The notes: generated from the sequence alone by a model not told the origin. DNA of 64,000 bases from Alentia gelatinosa (GCA_950022655.1 OX465583.1:13167298-13231297); one strand, 5' to 3'. Shown: positions 22,820 to 34,613, counted from the first letter of the stretch. Program-made: numbers and translations.

Positions 22820-23290
22820 GTTATGCTGATTTCTTTGCTCTATAGCACAAAGGGACTATTTTCCCTTATACCATGGCTTTGATACCGTATACCACAGATT
22901 TTAATCCGTACAACATTGTTATGGTATCTGACAATTTTTTTAATAATGGGTCCTGGGGTCCTCGTACATTTTCAGTGGGCTCTTTGAATACGATGGATGA
23001 TAGATTTGCATACATACACAATATTGACTGGTTTCAGATACAAGCGGCTGTATGCTCCCAGGAGCTGACGCGTAGTAATATCCGAGCGTATGCGAGGATA
23101 TTGCGCAGAGTCAACTCCGAGGAGCATACAGCCGCTTTTATCTGAAACCAGTCTATCTTGTATTTATTATCCACCTTTTCTGGGCAAGTGGCATGTCGAT
23201 ATCAGTTTATTTTAGTTATGCACTATTTTTCCGTACGCACTACTTTCCGTATGCGCCACCCGGAGCATACAACATATCCGTATGCACACA
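22820..23290. mobile_element. Composite repeat with hairpin D2, copy 3
   Basis: The left part (TTTGCTCTATAGCACAAAGG, CGTATACCACAG) is shared with 38700-38890. The D2 hairpin is at 23026-23153. The right part (TTTATTATCCACCTTTTCTG, CCGTATGCGCCACCCGG) is shared with 17385-17590. The ORF 22873-23145 is a repeat translation. Confidence 0.55.
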
Positions 23291-23714
23291 CCCCAGCTCA
23301 CCACACATAACATGTCAATATATGTGACTCCGAGGCGTCTGGCAGTGTAGGACTCAATGACATCCCAGTGGGAAATTGTAGATATTGACTTTGATATTCA
23401 TACATGGGACTCTATTCCCAGGTGCTGCTACTTAGCACAGTATAAGCCCACACTGGTAGACATGGTCGGTCCGTCAGAGTAGAGCGTTACGGACAAGGGT
23501 GGTGTCATGGGACCGTCTGTAGCAAGGAGAACTATGCGGATTTATCAAATAATCAATATTCAGAAGCTTTATTGTGTTATACATAAACCCAACCATGTTC
23601 GCTGTCTGAGTTTCTGACTGAAATAAGGCCAGATGATGGGGAGTGGTTCTCATAGATAACCGTCTACGGCCAGGTTGGTGAACGGCAATCCCTCTCATAC
23701 CCTGTCTATGTTGT

Positions 23715-23850
23715 GTGAGAAGTAACTCTCGCCTCGGTAAATGTGTAGAGATGAGGTTTCTACCTCAAATCATCTCATTGATTCGGTCAAACCCAAAGTA
23801 AGTCTAATAGAACATATTGGACGTTAAACTACACAAACAAACAAACAAAC
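23715..23850 (+). mobile_element. SINE-like element, copy 2
   Basis: CTCGCCTCGGTAAATGTG..., CAAAGTAAGTCTAATAGAAC, GGACGTTAAACTACACAAAC, ending in four CAAA repeats. It matches 9060-9237 and, inverted, 33173-33245. Confidence 0.5.
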
Positions 23851-23912
23851 CAGATGTATCTCGCAGCTCAATTATTTTTATTTGAGCGTACTCTTACGGG
23901 CTATATACCTTG

Positions 23913-24260
23913 CCTAAAGGTTAGAGTGGTCACATATAGACTTCCAACGTACTGCAAAAAAGCTATCCCTTCACTATCTGCGTGCTATTCATTGTGATAT
24001 TCGGAAAGCAACAGGGTGCCAGTGTATGTGTGCCTAGTTGACCATGACCAATCACTAGAGACCGAAATTCCTCAAGACCCATTGGTGCTTGATACGTTTC
24101 GATCTTAGACTTAGGCATTTGCAGAAATGGCAAGTTCACTGGGTGCAAGTAGGTCACAGAAAACTATCCCTAGACTGAATATTACCCTGACCTTATAATT
24201 GTTATTCATTTATAATTGCACGCTCATTCATCAATGATGAACATACCGTTTGTGCTAGTG
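23913..24260 (-). mobile_element. Family B arm, reverse
   Basis: Begins GCCTAAAGGTTAGAGTGG and ends GATGAACATACCGTTTGTGC, the inverse orientation of 1881-2270. Landmarks CTATCCCTTCACTATC and GACCATGACCAATCACT are conserved. Confidence 0.6.
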
Positions 24261-24296
24261 TAGTACCCAGAACCTCTTCTCAATAAATAAAACCTC

Positions 24297-24470
24297 CAGT
24301 AAACCCCCACTTAAGGGACACCCCGTGCAAGGGGAAACCCCGTGTAAGGGAAACATTTAGTGGGGATGGCTCATTCGGTTAGATCTTAAATTGCACCTTG
24401 TGTAAGGTCACCCTGCGTCAGGGGACACTTTTGGTCGGAACAGATTGCCCCCTTAAGCGGGGTTCTACTG
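24297..24470. mobile_element. pogo/Tigger-like MITE, short copy
   Basis: Left end CAGTAAACCCCCACTTAAGG and right end CTTAAGCGGGGTTCTACTG, followed by TA. It is a 174-bp relative of the 45954-46630 element. Confidence 0.6.
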
Positions 24471-24482
24471 TATATAACGAGC

Positions 24483-24785
24483 TATCCTACCCCTAATATA
24501 AAATCCCATAGGCTTAACATTGGGTTTCCGTATGCCACGCTGACTGGCATACGGAGTTTTATATGCCACTAGTGGCATACAGCAATGTTATCACGTAATA
24601 TTCCAAAATCGAGGAGACGGGGTAGGATAAAATCAAAACCTGATTCGTTTTAATCTTGTCCATCGCATTCCACTCCTGAAGTTTTGGCTCCGGACTTCAC
24701 TCGGCTTCGCCTCATGAAGTCACTTTGCCAAACTTCAGTTGTGGAATACGGTGGACAAGATTAAACCTCATCCAGTTTTACGATA
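24483..24785. mobile_element. Repeat family K, copy 2
   Basis: Starts ATCCTACCCCTAATATAAAA and carries TGACTGGCATACGGAG and CTCGGCTTCGCCTC (24700-24713). It closely matches 7561-7885 and 57203-57505. Confidence 0.65.
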
Positions 24786-25724
24786 CTACCTGCATGGCCG
24801 GTGCCCATACCAGTACGACTAGATATACTCATACAAAAGTGCACACCATTGGTACTCTCTACTGGAGAACCCCCTCGGGCCATACCACTACTCTCTGTGC
24901 TATGTCCTCCTGATGATGCCCTTCAGGCAGGTCCTGGGCAGGTCATTGTTCAATGACCCACTTTGCTGCATAGGATATGTACATTGTAATCGGTTTTACA
25001 TCTTTCCGTTGTCAATCCACCAAATACTGTTTTGTCTAACATTATGGATCACAGTTTATCATGCACCCCAATTGATCATGCTAATATTTGCGTTATGTTT
25101 GACATTATTCCTATATACCCATTTCCGAACACTCTTTAGTTATATACCGCTGCAATAATTATGAGTTATGTAGGGGGGTGATGTTTTCGTCCCGGGCTGA
25201 TGTTTCCGTCCCACGTGATATAAAGAGCGCCGGGACAAAAACATAACTGCTGCAGTTACTCGATAAGGGTGGCCATTTTACTTGGGGCTATCTTAGGTAA
25301 AGAAATAACAGTTTTTATTGATATTTGAAGGTATATAGGAATAGGGAAACCAAGTACCGGTAAGCAAAAGTCAAAGTTAATTGGTATGGACCAGAAAAAT
25401 TACTGCCCGCGGCTGACACCTTGGGCAGTAATTTTTCCGGTCCTCACCTCGTAACTTTGAACTTTTGCTCACTGGAACATAGTTTCCCTCTATTCCTATA
25501 CACCTATGGCTGTTCACTCTTTGCTTACACCATGTTCTGGGGGTGGAGTAACTTATGTATACTACCCAAGGTTGCCGTATACTATACACATTCCTGTTTT
25601 CCGCCGTCAACTGATGTGCTGATAGCCCATGAGGTGCTCATGTAACAGCATTTGACATCCTCAATATTTTCCTTATGTCTACCTTTATCTGCTCTGACAC
25701 AAAAGGTACGCATGTTCTTAGTTA
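24786..25724. other. No gene recognised; small hairpin at about 25350-25490
   Basis: GAAAAATTACTGCCCGCGG and GGGCAGTAATTTTTCCGG form an inverted pair near 25392-25440. The ORF 24913-25158 is hydrophobic but has no recognised family. Confidence 0.35.
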
Positions 25725-26035
25725 TATGAGAAAACGGGATTACTGAGTCCGTATGGATGACCGCTCAAGGTACTTTGATGAAAACATATGGCCCTCACGC
25801 CCGCCTGCACATGACCAAGAATGGCTATTCTCCATAAGGGTTCAGTCACTACGTTTTCTTATTGCTATATACACCTCCTAATCGTTTGACACGCCCTTTT
25901 ATTAGCTATACAAAAACCACTGCAATTCACTACGGCCCGCTGTCACAGCGGGCGTGAACATTATTTATACTATATCCCTCGCAGCGGGCAGTATTTCATA
26001 CATGTTCGGCCATAGGTGTATAGTAATATATATGT
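25725..26035. mobile_element. Foldback element related to 21370-21548
   Basis: AGAAAACGGGATTACTGAGTC is mirrored by CAGTCACTACGTTTTCTTAT. The right end carries CAGCGGGCAGTATTTCATAC and TTCGGCCATAGGTGTATAG, shared with 21310-21720. Confidence 0.5.
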
Positions 26036-26061
26036 AAGTATATATAAGGAAGAATAATTAA

Positions 26062-26391
26062 CCCTATCGCGCCGGGTATCCGCGGCAGGGCTACAGTCAT
26101 GCAGCCGGGTACTAGTGCCAATGAATGCCGCTTGAGGCCGGGTACATAGGCCTGTTGTGTATACTTTTATTTTTGGATCACGTGACATAACACGTGATAC
26201 TTATTATTACTTTTCATTTCACTTAGAAAAATCAAATATGATGTTATATCTTCATTCTCCGAAAGTTTCATGTTTATTGAGCCATTATTTTCAAATTTTT
26301 TTTTTAAACCGTATATTTTGTAAACGATGCCTAAAGGCATCATCCGGCTAGCCCTGGTTGATGCCTCAAGGCATCACCCGGCTTGAATGGG
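26062..26391. mobile_element. piggyBac-type MITE, copy 2
   Basis: Flanked by TTAA at 26058-26061 and 26392-26395. The ends are CCCTATCGCGCCGGGTATCC and, inverted from the right, CCCATTCAAGCCGGGTGATG. Just inside the right end are two tandem hairpins, GATGCCTAAAGGCATC and GATGCCTCAAGGCATC. Non-coding. Confidence 0.7.
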
Positions 26392-26565
26392 TTAACATTT
26401 CAATCTAACGTTAGAATTTCCGTATGTAAATGGAACACTTGTGTTTGTGAACTTGTATCTTACAGTGGAAGATCTAACTTACAAGTTATAACTGTTTGTA
26501 TATAATATAAAAAAAAAAAAGCAAATAAAAAAAACCAAAAACGTTGTGTTTTCGTGTTTTCGCAG

Positions 26566-26760
26566 AGAGGCGGGTTCTTCGTGGAGTGCGGGGCACTAGA
26601 CGGGGAGCGCTCCAGTAACACCATCTACCTGGAACAGAAGCGGGGCTGGTCGGGACTTCTCATCGAGATGGATCCTTCCTGGTATCAGCAAGTCCGCGGC
26701 AAGAACAGGAAGAGCTTCTCCATCAACGCCTGCATCAGCCCTTACCAATACCCCATTAAG
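26566..26760 (+). CDS. FkbM-like methyltransferase gene, internal exon
   Basis: This 65-codon exon starts after the acceptor TTTTCGCAG and ends before the donor GTGAGC, with phase 0 at both ends. Its translation begins RGGFFVECGALDGE and continues SSNTIYLEQKRGWSGLLIE, KNRKSFSINACISP and YPIK. The pattern FVECGALDGE...SNT.YLE...W.GLLIE.DP is the S-adenosylmethionine-binding start of the FkbM methyltransferase family found in many copies in molluscs. Those proteins are usually short type II membrane proteins, but their substrate is generally unknown. The next exon is at 41780. The exon upstream, which should supply the N-terminal anchor, was not identified, so the gene is partial here. Third-position GC is much higher than in the surrounding DNA, supporting real coding sequence. 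Confidence 0.85.
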
Positions 26761-26823
26761 GTGAGCGATCGCATGGGTCTTGGTCAAATTAGAACTATAT
26801 GTTTCAGGGATGCCAGTTTGTAG

Positions 26824-27286
26824 GATTATACATGTAAGATTTTCATTTTAGTCTCAAAGAGATGAAAATTTAAAGATATTGTATGTTTTGAGAATAATGT
26901 AGAATGCAGGTTCCCTAATATCTAAATCATAGATAAACTTGTTCTGTTATCTTTCAAAATTCTGAATTCCGCTACCCACAGCACACTCAGTTTGAGGGCC
27001 TATGGATCCCAGTGCTCCAACCTACAGCTGTAGGATGGTTGGATTCCTGTGGGAAATGCTCCTACGGATAAGGGCAAACTTAAATACTGACATCTGATTG
27101 GCTTAAAATATGTCAGGTGAGAATAGAATTATTAAAGCATTACAAAGTCTAAAAGAAAATATCAGAGGAATACCTAATGAACTTGTAAAGGTATTCTGGA
27201 GAATATAGAACTGATAGTGTGTGGTAATCTTTCTTAAATGATTTTCTTTGAAGAGTACCCCATTTAGTGCAGAACTACACATATAC
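26824..27286. other. Intronic sequence, nothing recognised
   Basis: AT-rich, with no ORF or repeat match noticed. Confidence 0.4.
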
Positions 27287-27545
27287 TAGACTGGTTCCCT
27301 GCCCATATGAATAAGGGGCAGGTAACGGGTTCCACAGGCATGGCCTTCAACTTTGGCTGGTGCCCGCCTGTGACTAGCGGATGCCCCGGGAACCAGCCTA
27401 GTGGTTTGGCTGGTATCCGCTTGTCATACACCTAATTCCGCCAAGCCCTCTAGCGGATAACCAGGGAACCAGGAGGCGTTACCAATAATGCAACACAAAA
27501 ATGGAACCCGTTACCTGGCCTATAGTCTAACTAGGCCAGGCTTCC
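27287..27545. mobile_element. Inverted-repeat element (CTGGTTCCCTGCCC type), copy 2
   Basis: CTGGTTCCCTGCCCATATGA with AGGGGCAGGTAACGGG on the left and CCCGTTACCTGGCC with AGGCCAGGCTTCCAGG on the right are imperfect inverted copies. CGGGAACCAGCC and GGGAACCAGG lie inside. Related to 17911-18178. Confidence 0.5.
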
Positions 27546-27747
27546 AGGCTACACATATACCCACTCTCATAGCAGATATCTAGATATCCTATACTGCCAG
27601 TCCATGCCCAAGGATCTGTTAGGAGAGTGATGGGGATTCCCCATACACCATGTGCGTTTTAGGTGATACATAGACTGGCCTCGGTCCCCATGTAGGAATT
27701 TTTCCTGACCCCAACTGGCATCCCTGATGTTTATGAAGCCTATATGG

Positions 27748-28325
27748 GACCCGTTTGATTATCTAGGACCGTACATGGAGACCCTTCTCTGTACCTCGCA
27801 CAAGGTTATTGTTTGTTATCGCACCCCTGATCGCATCGCATGTGTCTTTGTAAAATTAGAACATATGAAGCTCGGGGACCGGCCTAATAATCTAGAATCG
27901 TACATGAAGACCCTTTTCTGTACCTCGTACACAAGGGTTATTGTTTTTATAATATTTAAGCTCGTTCGTTAATACAGTCTTAACTGTCCATAAGGATATT
28001 CATAAAGCGGGATTCACACGATGGGATTCATGTACCTCATGGGGTGTCTGTCTGAGACAAATCCTGCTGAGATTCTGTACTGGAACATAATCTCTTCGTC
28101 TAAATTGTAGAGTTCCATTTCCCTGAGACTTGTTTTTCCCCTGCAATTATTGGCGACATTTACACTTAAAAATTAACAGAATCTCATGAGATTTGGAACT
28201 CTGTTAGGTACATGAATCTCACCGTGTGAATTCCACACGACTGAGTTGACCCACATCGTGCCTGGGTGTCTGTGGTATAAAGAAAAGGGTCTACGTGTAC
28301 TATCCTAGATTATTAAACGGACCCC
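27748..28325. mobile_element. Family M8 copy 3 with nested insert
   Basis: The left end GGACCCGTTTGATTATCTAG and the right end CTAGATTATTAAACGGACCC are inverted. A second left-type end lies at about 27880. A separate inverted-repeat element (28013-28239) interrupts the segment between CATAAA and TTGACCCACATCG, which is contiguous in copy 1. Confidence 0.6.
28013..28239. mobile_element. Family T element (ATTCACACG..GATTCATGTACCT ends)
   Basis: Left GCGGGATTCACACGATGGGA and right, inverted, GAATTCACACGGTGAGATTC form ~30-bp terminal inverted repeats. This is the simplest copy of a family whose ends have been amplified as tandem repeats at 30767-31642 and 54631-55050. Confidence 0.65.
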
Positions 28326-28636
28326 AGACTGTTCTCGGGGTTAGGGACATCCTACCGAATTCAGTGCCGTTATAAATGAGCCCATGTTGACATTGTCCAC
28401 ATTTCCTGTAAAATACTTTGTTAGAATGTATGATCACCATGTAAAGCACTATCCATTGTTTAACAGCTGTCAGATACCATATTCATGGTTCACGGCACCA
28501 GAATCATTGTATAGTGTAATTACTCCCTTTGTGCTATAGAGCCCAAAATATAGTCCCTATAGATATACCCTTTGATATGGCAATTCCTGGGTCTAATTAT
28601 TTTGAGAAAATGGAGAAGGAATATAACAACTGGGAG

Positions 28637-28759
28637 CTTTGTAGACAGTCGGTTCCCTAAACCACTCGAGGTTGACTTCATAATACACTCGCTGACGCTT
28701 GTGTATTACTACGAGTCAGCCTCTCGTGGTATACAGCCGCCTGTCTACAAAATTATCGA
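28637..28759. mobile_element. Hairpin element D1 (TTTGTGGACAGGC type), copy
   Basis: TTTGTAGACAGTCGGTTCCC is mirrored by GCCGCCTGTCTACAAAATTA around a GACGCTTGTGTATTAC core. A complete copy is at 38499-38626 and a half copy at 2681-2760. Confidence 0.6.
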
Positions 28760-29173
28760 TTATTGTCTATATATACGTGGTGTATATGCCACTTTAAAAT
28801 ATAACATCATTCGTCTTGTTCACAATGACTTCAGAAATGATTGCCTTTCAAAGGGAACTGATATGATTATGCTTCGAACAAGCAATCAGTGAATATCACC
28901 CATAGATCTTTAATCTCATATTGTGTTCCATTAGATACCATTTGGCTACATTCTAAAAAGACTTAAAGTATTTCAAACCAATACACATATACACCGCGTA
29001 CTCACTTACTTGTATGATTAATTCAATTTCTATGTTAAATAACTGCCAAAGGTATCGACGCTCTAATCGGAGGGAATAAGTTGTAATCAGTGGCAGTAGA
29101 ACCAGAACTTTTAAAATACCTCAATGACCTCTACTACTGAGTGTAATTATGAATATCGTACCAGATTTGATCA

Positions 29174-29590
29174 TACCCCTCATATTTATGAATCTCCATA
29201 GACTTAACATGGTGTGACTATATGCCACGGTTATGCCATAAAATATTCATGTGCCACACATGATATATGCAAAAAACATGTGCCCGGGTAGGATACAATC
29301 TAAACGTCACTCAATGATATGAAATTGAGTGATGTTTAGATTTTGTCCTAGCCCATCACATGTTTTTAATTCCAACTGTCACCCGTGGTATATTAATATT
29401 TTGTGGCATAACCGTGGCATACAGCCACACCATGTTAAATCTACGGAGATTTATATGAGGGGTTGGATGAAATTGTTTATATGGTGTTCGTTGTCTTCGG
29501 CTACAGATATCACTCAGCTCTGCTTCATGATATCATTCCGCGAAGACAACTCACGCAATATATTAAAACTCATATGAAATTTCGTTACGT
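29174..29590. mobile_element. Inverted-repeat element (CATACCCCTCATATTTATG)
   Basis: CCATAGACTTAACATGGTGTG near 29202 recurs inverted as ACACCATGTTAAATCTACGG near 29427. ATATGAAATTGAGTGATGTTTAG lies at the centre. A half copy at 60865-61020 shares GAAATTGAGTGATGTTTAGA and TTAAGTCTATGGAGATTTAT. Confidence 0.55.
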
Positions 29591-29849
29591 TTCTTGATAT
29601 GATTTGATAAAAGAATATGTGATTGAATCCGAACTAGACGTAGAAGTGAGAAGAATAGGATGTGTGATTGAATCTGAATTTGACGTAGAATCAAGAAGGA
29701 TATTCCTGGGGCTGGTTTGCGCTGCCTTCGTGATAACTCTCAGCTAATTAGTGCACGTGATCCGTGTGGCGGTGTCTGATGACTGCCAGTGTCAAGTGCA
29801 CGTCACATTCAGCCGGTGGACCTGGTGCCACGTCGCGTGTATCCCCGCT

Positions 29850-30500
29850 ACAGTAAAGCCCAATAAACATCTACCGATTAAGGGTTGAACGATTAGGTCG
29901 CAAAGCGTATAGGAGTCGGCGAACTTGTCGCAGGCAACTTACGTATCCCAATGAAGCCACATTTACCAACGTTCCGTTGTCGGCGACTAGATTTAACACA
30001 TAAATATTCCGAAATCGGTAGATGGACATTGGGCTTAACGTGGGAAACACATTGTACCATTTCATTCCCACCGATTAACACCACTAATCGTAAGCAATTC
30101 TTCATGTGTCTCAGGCGAATTTGCGCAGGGTGTTGAGCATCACAGCAGGATTTATGGATGGCGGTGGTAGTCATTAGTGGGAATTAATCGTAAGCAAATT
30201 CTGTTCACCCTGAACGACTGACTTACGATTTTCTCAGAGATTTGAGGCCATCGATAAAGGAACAAGCAATAAACCTTAGTAAGTTGGGGCTAAATCGGTG
30301 AGTGTGGCTCAGTCTGTGTGTGGCAGGGGCATTTCTGCTCACCCAGCAACTAATTATGGGCCGAAATCGGAAGGCAGCATGGGGGGTATTTCTTAAATTC
30401 TGTTGTCGCCGACAATGGAAAGGAACAGATTCCTTAATCTATCGGTCCCGATTTCGGAACATTAGACTGCATTTTATCAGTGACAAAGGTACATATCCAC
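29850..30500. other. Intronic region with scattered ACCGATT/AATCGGT words
   Basis: ACCGATTA, GTCGGCGA/TCGCCGAC and AATCGGTAGA words in both orientations suggest a degenerate inverted-repeat element about 600 bp long. The ORFs here show no domain. Confidence 0.35.
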
Positions 30501-30766
30501 GTTGGACATTTTGAAATCTTAGGCAAAGTTCTGGAGGGGGGTGCCACACTGATCAACTCAAATCCTAAGCCTCGCCTGAGCTTACGATTGTTGTTTTGTC
30601 ACCGAGAATGGAATATTCATGCTCTGAAATCGTACAGTGTGTTATGGCCTTTAATGTGCGTGTCTGCCGCTCATCTGGGGCCTGTTCCTAATCTGTCACA
30701 CTGACTCGAGCCTCCACGCATCTCGTCCCCGGCACTGGTTGACTCCCAGCATGTTTTGGTGTAAGC

Positions 30767-31642
30767 GGGATTCACACGGAGAGACTCATGTTCTTGAGAC
30801 TGGTGTACCCCATGTGGGATTCACACGGATAGACTCATGTACTTGAGACTGGTGTACCTCATGTGGGATTCACACGGAGAGACTCATGTACTTGAGACTG
30901 GTGTACCCCAATTGGGATTCACACGGAGAGACTCATGTACTTGAGACTGGTGTACCTCATGTGGGATTCACACGGAGAGACTCATGTACTTGAGACTGGT
31001 GTACCTCATGTGGGATTCACTCGGAGAGACCCATGTACTTGAGACTGGTGTACCTCATGTGGGATTCACACGGAGAGACTCATGTACATGAGACTGGTGT
31101 ACCTCATGTGGGATTCACACGGAGAGACTCTTGTACTTGAGACTGGTGTACCTCATGTGGGATTCACACGGAGAGACTCATGTACTTGAGACTGGTGTAC
31201 CTCATGTGGGATTCACACGGAGAGACTCTTGTACTTGAGACTGGTGTACCTCATGTGGGATTCACACGGAGAGACTCATGTACTTGAGACTGGTGTACCT
31301 CATGTGGGATTCACACAGAGAGACTCATGTACTTGAGACTGGTGTACCTCATGTGGGATTCACACAGAGAGACTCATGTACTTGAGACTGGTGTACCTCA
31401 TGTGGGATTCACACGGAGAGACTCATGTACTTGAGACTGGTGTACCCCATGTGGGATTCACACAGAGAGACTCATGTACTTGAGACTGGTGTACCTCATG
31501 TGGGATTCACACGGAGAGACTCATGTACTTGAGACTGGTGTACCTCATGTGGGATTCACACGAAGAGACTCATGTACTTGAGACTGGTGTACCCCATGTG
31601 GGATTCACACGAGAGACTCATGTACTTGAGACTGGTGTACCT
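30767..31642 (+). repeat. 49-bp minisatellite, about 18 copies
   Basis: The unit starts GGGATTCACACGGAGAGACT and ends GGTGTACCTCATGT. Starts at 30767, 30816 and 30865 confirm an exact 49-bp step, held to about 31642. Variants are single-base (CATGTACTTG vs CTTGTACTTG; CGGAGAG vs CAGAGAG; CTCATG vs CCCATG). The unit is the family T transposon end plus an internal piece. ORFs through it are repeat translations. Confidence 0.9.
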
Positions 31643-32091
31643 TTTACACATTTTCCCCAGTCTCCGATAGTTCTCCCTCTGTCCAATAATCTCGAGCAGA
31701 ATGCTGAAATTGAGCTCTCCCAGCCTCTAGGAAAATGGCGGATCTGATTCACACGGAAGGACAAACCCGGTACAAAGTCTCAGACAAGCTCCCTTTTAAA
31801 AGGTACATAGTCTCTGGCTTGCAGTTTTTTCCCGTGTGAATGCCTCGCTTGAGTACCTATGTTCAGGGTACAAAGTCTCTAGTGCAGGGCCTCCTTCCCG
31901 TGTGAACCCGTGAAAAGGCACACCACTGAGACTAAGGGACCCTCCTTATCAGCAAGAGGTACGCCACCAAAATTCCCAGACAATTTTGAACTGGTTTAAA
32001 ATCCAAATCGCTTGAGGCTATGTACCACGGCAGGGGATATTAACGCTGACGATTTTTCATTCTCCACCTTAGTCTCAGGGAATTGAGACCT

Positions 32092-32480
32092 GGGACCTGT
32101 TTCACTAGACAGTGACATGTCTAGATGGCGTCTAGATGGTGTGTCCGGTTTCATAAGACTAGTGAAACTGGGACCTGTTTCACTAGTCTTGTGACATGTC
32201 TGTGACACCATACAGACATTGGGTTTGTCTAGTTTCGTGACAACACAAGTAGCTGCCCTTAGGAAAAGACAGACTCCAAACATAAGAATTAGACAAATCT
32301 AGACACATCATGGGCCTGTTTCACTAGTTTTGTGAAAAAAGTGTTAGACAGATATGAAAAGCGGCACCAACAGTGCAAGCAAGAACGGACAAAACAAAGT
32401 CTAATGTCTAGTTCTTATGAAACCGGACACACCATCTAGACAGCATCTAGACATGTCACGCAACTAGTGAAACAGGTCCC
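32092..32480. mobile_element. Family H MITE, copy 1
   Basis: Left GGGACCTGTTTCACTAG and right CTAGTGAAACAGGTCCC, with ~70-bp arms that include GACATGTCTAGATGG and GTGTCCGGTTTCATAAGAC. Further copies occupy 53243-54105. Confidence 0.7.
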
Positions 32481-32867
32481 AGGTCCCTGGGGGTGTCACA
32501 CGAGGAGACTATATACCACAAAATAACCCCAGGAAAATAACCTCAGACAAACCCTACTGGAGGTACACGAATCTCTCCGTGTGAGTCCCACTTTACGCAC
32601 TAAGTGGTTGTTGTCCAGAAATTAGGCCAAGTACTGTTGGAGTGTAGACTCTCGGCTGTGGTGGCTCCAGGAGCGGCGGGGAGATTGTTATTGGCGGCGT
32701 TTTACCGCGGAGTAACTGCACACGACACACCACCGCGACACCGGATTAATGTCATGAGGGGGGCGGGTGTTAAACGGTGTCCGCGGGCATCATCCGCACG
32801 CAACCCAATCACAGAGATTATCTAGAAACCATAAATCTACCAGGCTCTGCAGGGGCCCGTTTAACTA

Positions 32868-33525
32868 GGAGCAAATAGTATTTTCATCATTGATGAATGA
32901 GCATGCAATCAAAAATGATTGACAATTAAAAGGTTTGGATAGTTTTCTGGTACACACTTGCACCCGGTCAACATAAGGGTTGAGTAAAGTTGATCCACAT
33001 CGTCCCTGGGTCTTTGGTATACAGAAAAGGGTCTACATGTACTATCCTATATTATTAAACGGGCCCCAGGTTGTTCTTGGGGTCAGTGATATCCTACCAA
33101 ATTATCGTTTGATAAGTCTGATCGCTATGACAGTCTTAGCCGTCCATAAGGTCGTCCATAAATGTTGAATTTCGTATGTTTGTTTTTGTAGTTTAACGGC
33201 CAATTTGTTCAATTAGACTTACTTTGGTTTACTCTACTAAAACGTGCATATCCTGTTAACCCACATCGTCCTTGGGCCTCTATGTCATACAGACTAATTG
33301 ACTAGAGAAAAGGACGTATTACAACCCTAGGGCAGGGTGATGAAAACCAGCCAACTGTCTATGGCTGACACCCACGCCCCTTTATTTGACTATAACTGTA
33401 CTCAAATTATACTGAAAATTTTGTAAACTGATCAAGGTCAATAAAGAAATTCTATAAAAAAAAAAAATTTAAAAAAGGGTATATATTCATGTACGATCTT
33501 AGATTATTAAACGGGCCCCAGGAGT
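32868..33525. mobile_element. Nested cluster: M8 copies, family B piece, SINE and LINE tail
   Basis: A partial family B arm (CTAGGAGCAAATAGTATTTT) interrupts an M8 left end at GGGCCCGTTTA. M8 sequence follows to 33072, then a second M8 copy to about 33520. Within the latter are a reversed SINE-like tail (33173-33245) and a LINE-type 3' tail: AATAAAG at 33441-33447 followed by an A run at 33458-33469. Confidence 0.5.
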
Positions 33526-34600
33526 CTATGCAGCTCAGGGACGCTTCATCATTTAATGTATTACAAGTGCTATATTAGATGATTTCTTTACAACTCTCTA
33601 CAATCATTTATGCTTACATACATGTATGTTTTTACACTGAACTTTTATGCTTTTGATGTTTTGCCAACAATTATTTCCGAGAATGCATAACTTGTTAGGA
33701 TCCCGGATAGTGAAACTAATTGTCCTAAATTGATAGGGGCCATACTCTGACATCCCTGTGAGCGATAATGCAAGGAAGTACAACTATGACCTCAGCAGGA
33801 TTTGCCAAGGTTTAATTTTTGTCATCAGATTTCCTTATTGGGTCTATACTCTATTTGATTACCAGTATTAACTTAAGTGGTTAACAGAAATGGCCCAATA
33901 AAGGGGGAAATTAGACCAATGGAGCTGAACTTCTCTTTGGGATGTTAAATAAATTTTGTACGTTTCTGGTGCTGGTGCTGGACGATACGATAACTCCAAA
34001 GATAAACGACATTCTGGATGATGTTTTCCATTCAGTGTTGTATGACAATACACTGTTATACAGAAAATATTTTTTAAAGGAATGTATTTCTGAGATATCA
34101 GTTTTGTCCTTCGTAGTTTTTTCAACGGCCCCAGATATAACAGCTTAATAGATATTTTCTACTCCTTCGTCAGGTGCCAGTCTTTCTGTCGGAATTCCTT
34201 TATTAATTGCACAGATAAAAGGCTAATATGCTGCTCCTGGATGTTAAAACACCAACCAGTGGGCCTTTCCACTCTGTGTAGAATATTATGAAGACCTCAT
34301 AATTTCGGATTTTATTTTGAATAAACTAAAAAATAAGATACTGCAGATAGATAATGCCTTCCTCACTGCTTCTGTGCCATAGCTGACCACTCCCACCAGG
34401 ATTTATTTCAAAACAACCCATCCGTTATACTTTTGTTATCCTGCCATAAACTATTTCCTGCAAGAAAAAATATCAAACACAATTATTATAATAAGACATT
34501 ACCTTTTGTATTCATAAATATTCTTTTTACAAATAAGACGGTTGTTGCACTAAAGTAATATGAAAAATAATATCATAATTCAAATCCAGAGCTGATTTTA
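33526..34600. other. Intronic sequence, nothing recognised
   Basis: AT-rich sequence with short ORFs lacking domains. It lies downstream of the beta-tubulin gene in the sense of that gene. Confidence 0.4.
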
Positions 34601-34607
34601 AAGTGAC

Positions 34608-34613
34608 TTTTAT
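34608..34613 (-). terminator. beta-tubulin polyadenylation signal
   Basis: AATAAA on the minus strand, 139 bp after the stop codon. No A-tract follows it, which argues against a recent retrocopy. Confidence 0.6.

Larger units (their letters stand above)
30760..32596. mobile_element. Expanded family T element with nested MITE
   Basis: The left end GTAAGCGGGATTCACACGG and the right end, inverted, GTAAAGTGGGACTCACACGG make terminal inverted repeats about 30 bp long. Within lie the 49-bp minisatellite, further T-end fragments (about 31745, 31830 and 31890) and a complete family H MITE (32092-32480). No transposase is seen. Confidence 0.6.

Noticed and set aside
30767..31642. CRISPR-like regular repeats
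   Set aside because: Units are contiguous without unique spacers, and the DNA is eukaryotic. It is a minisatellite.
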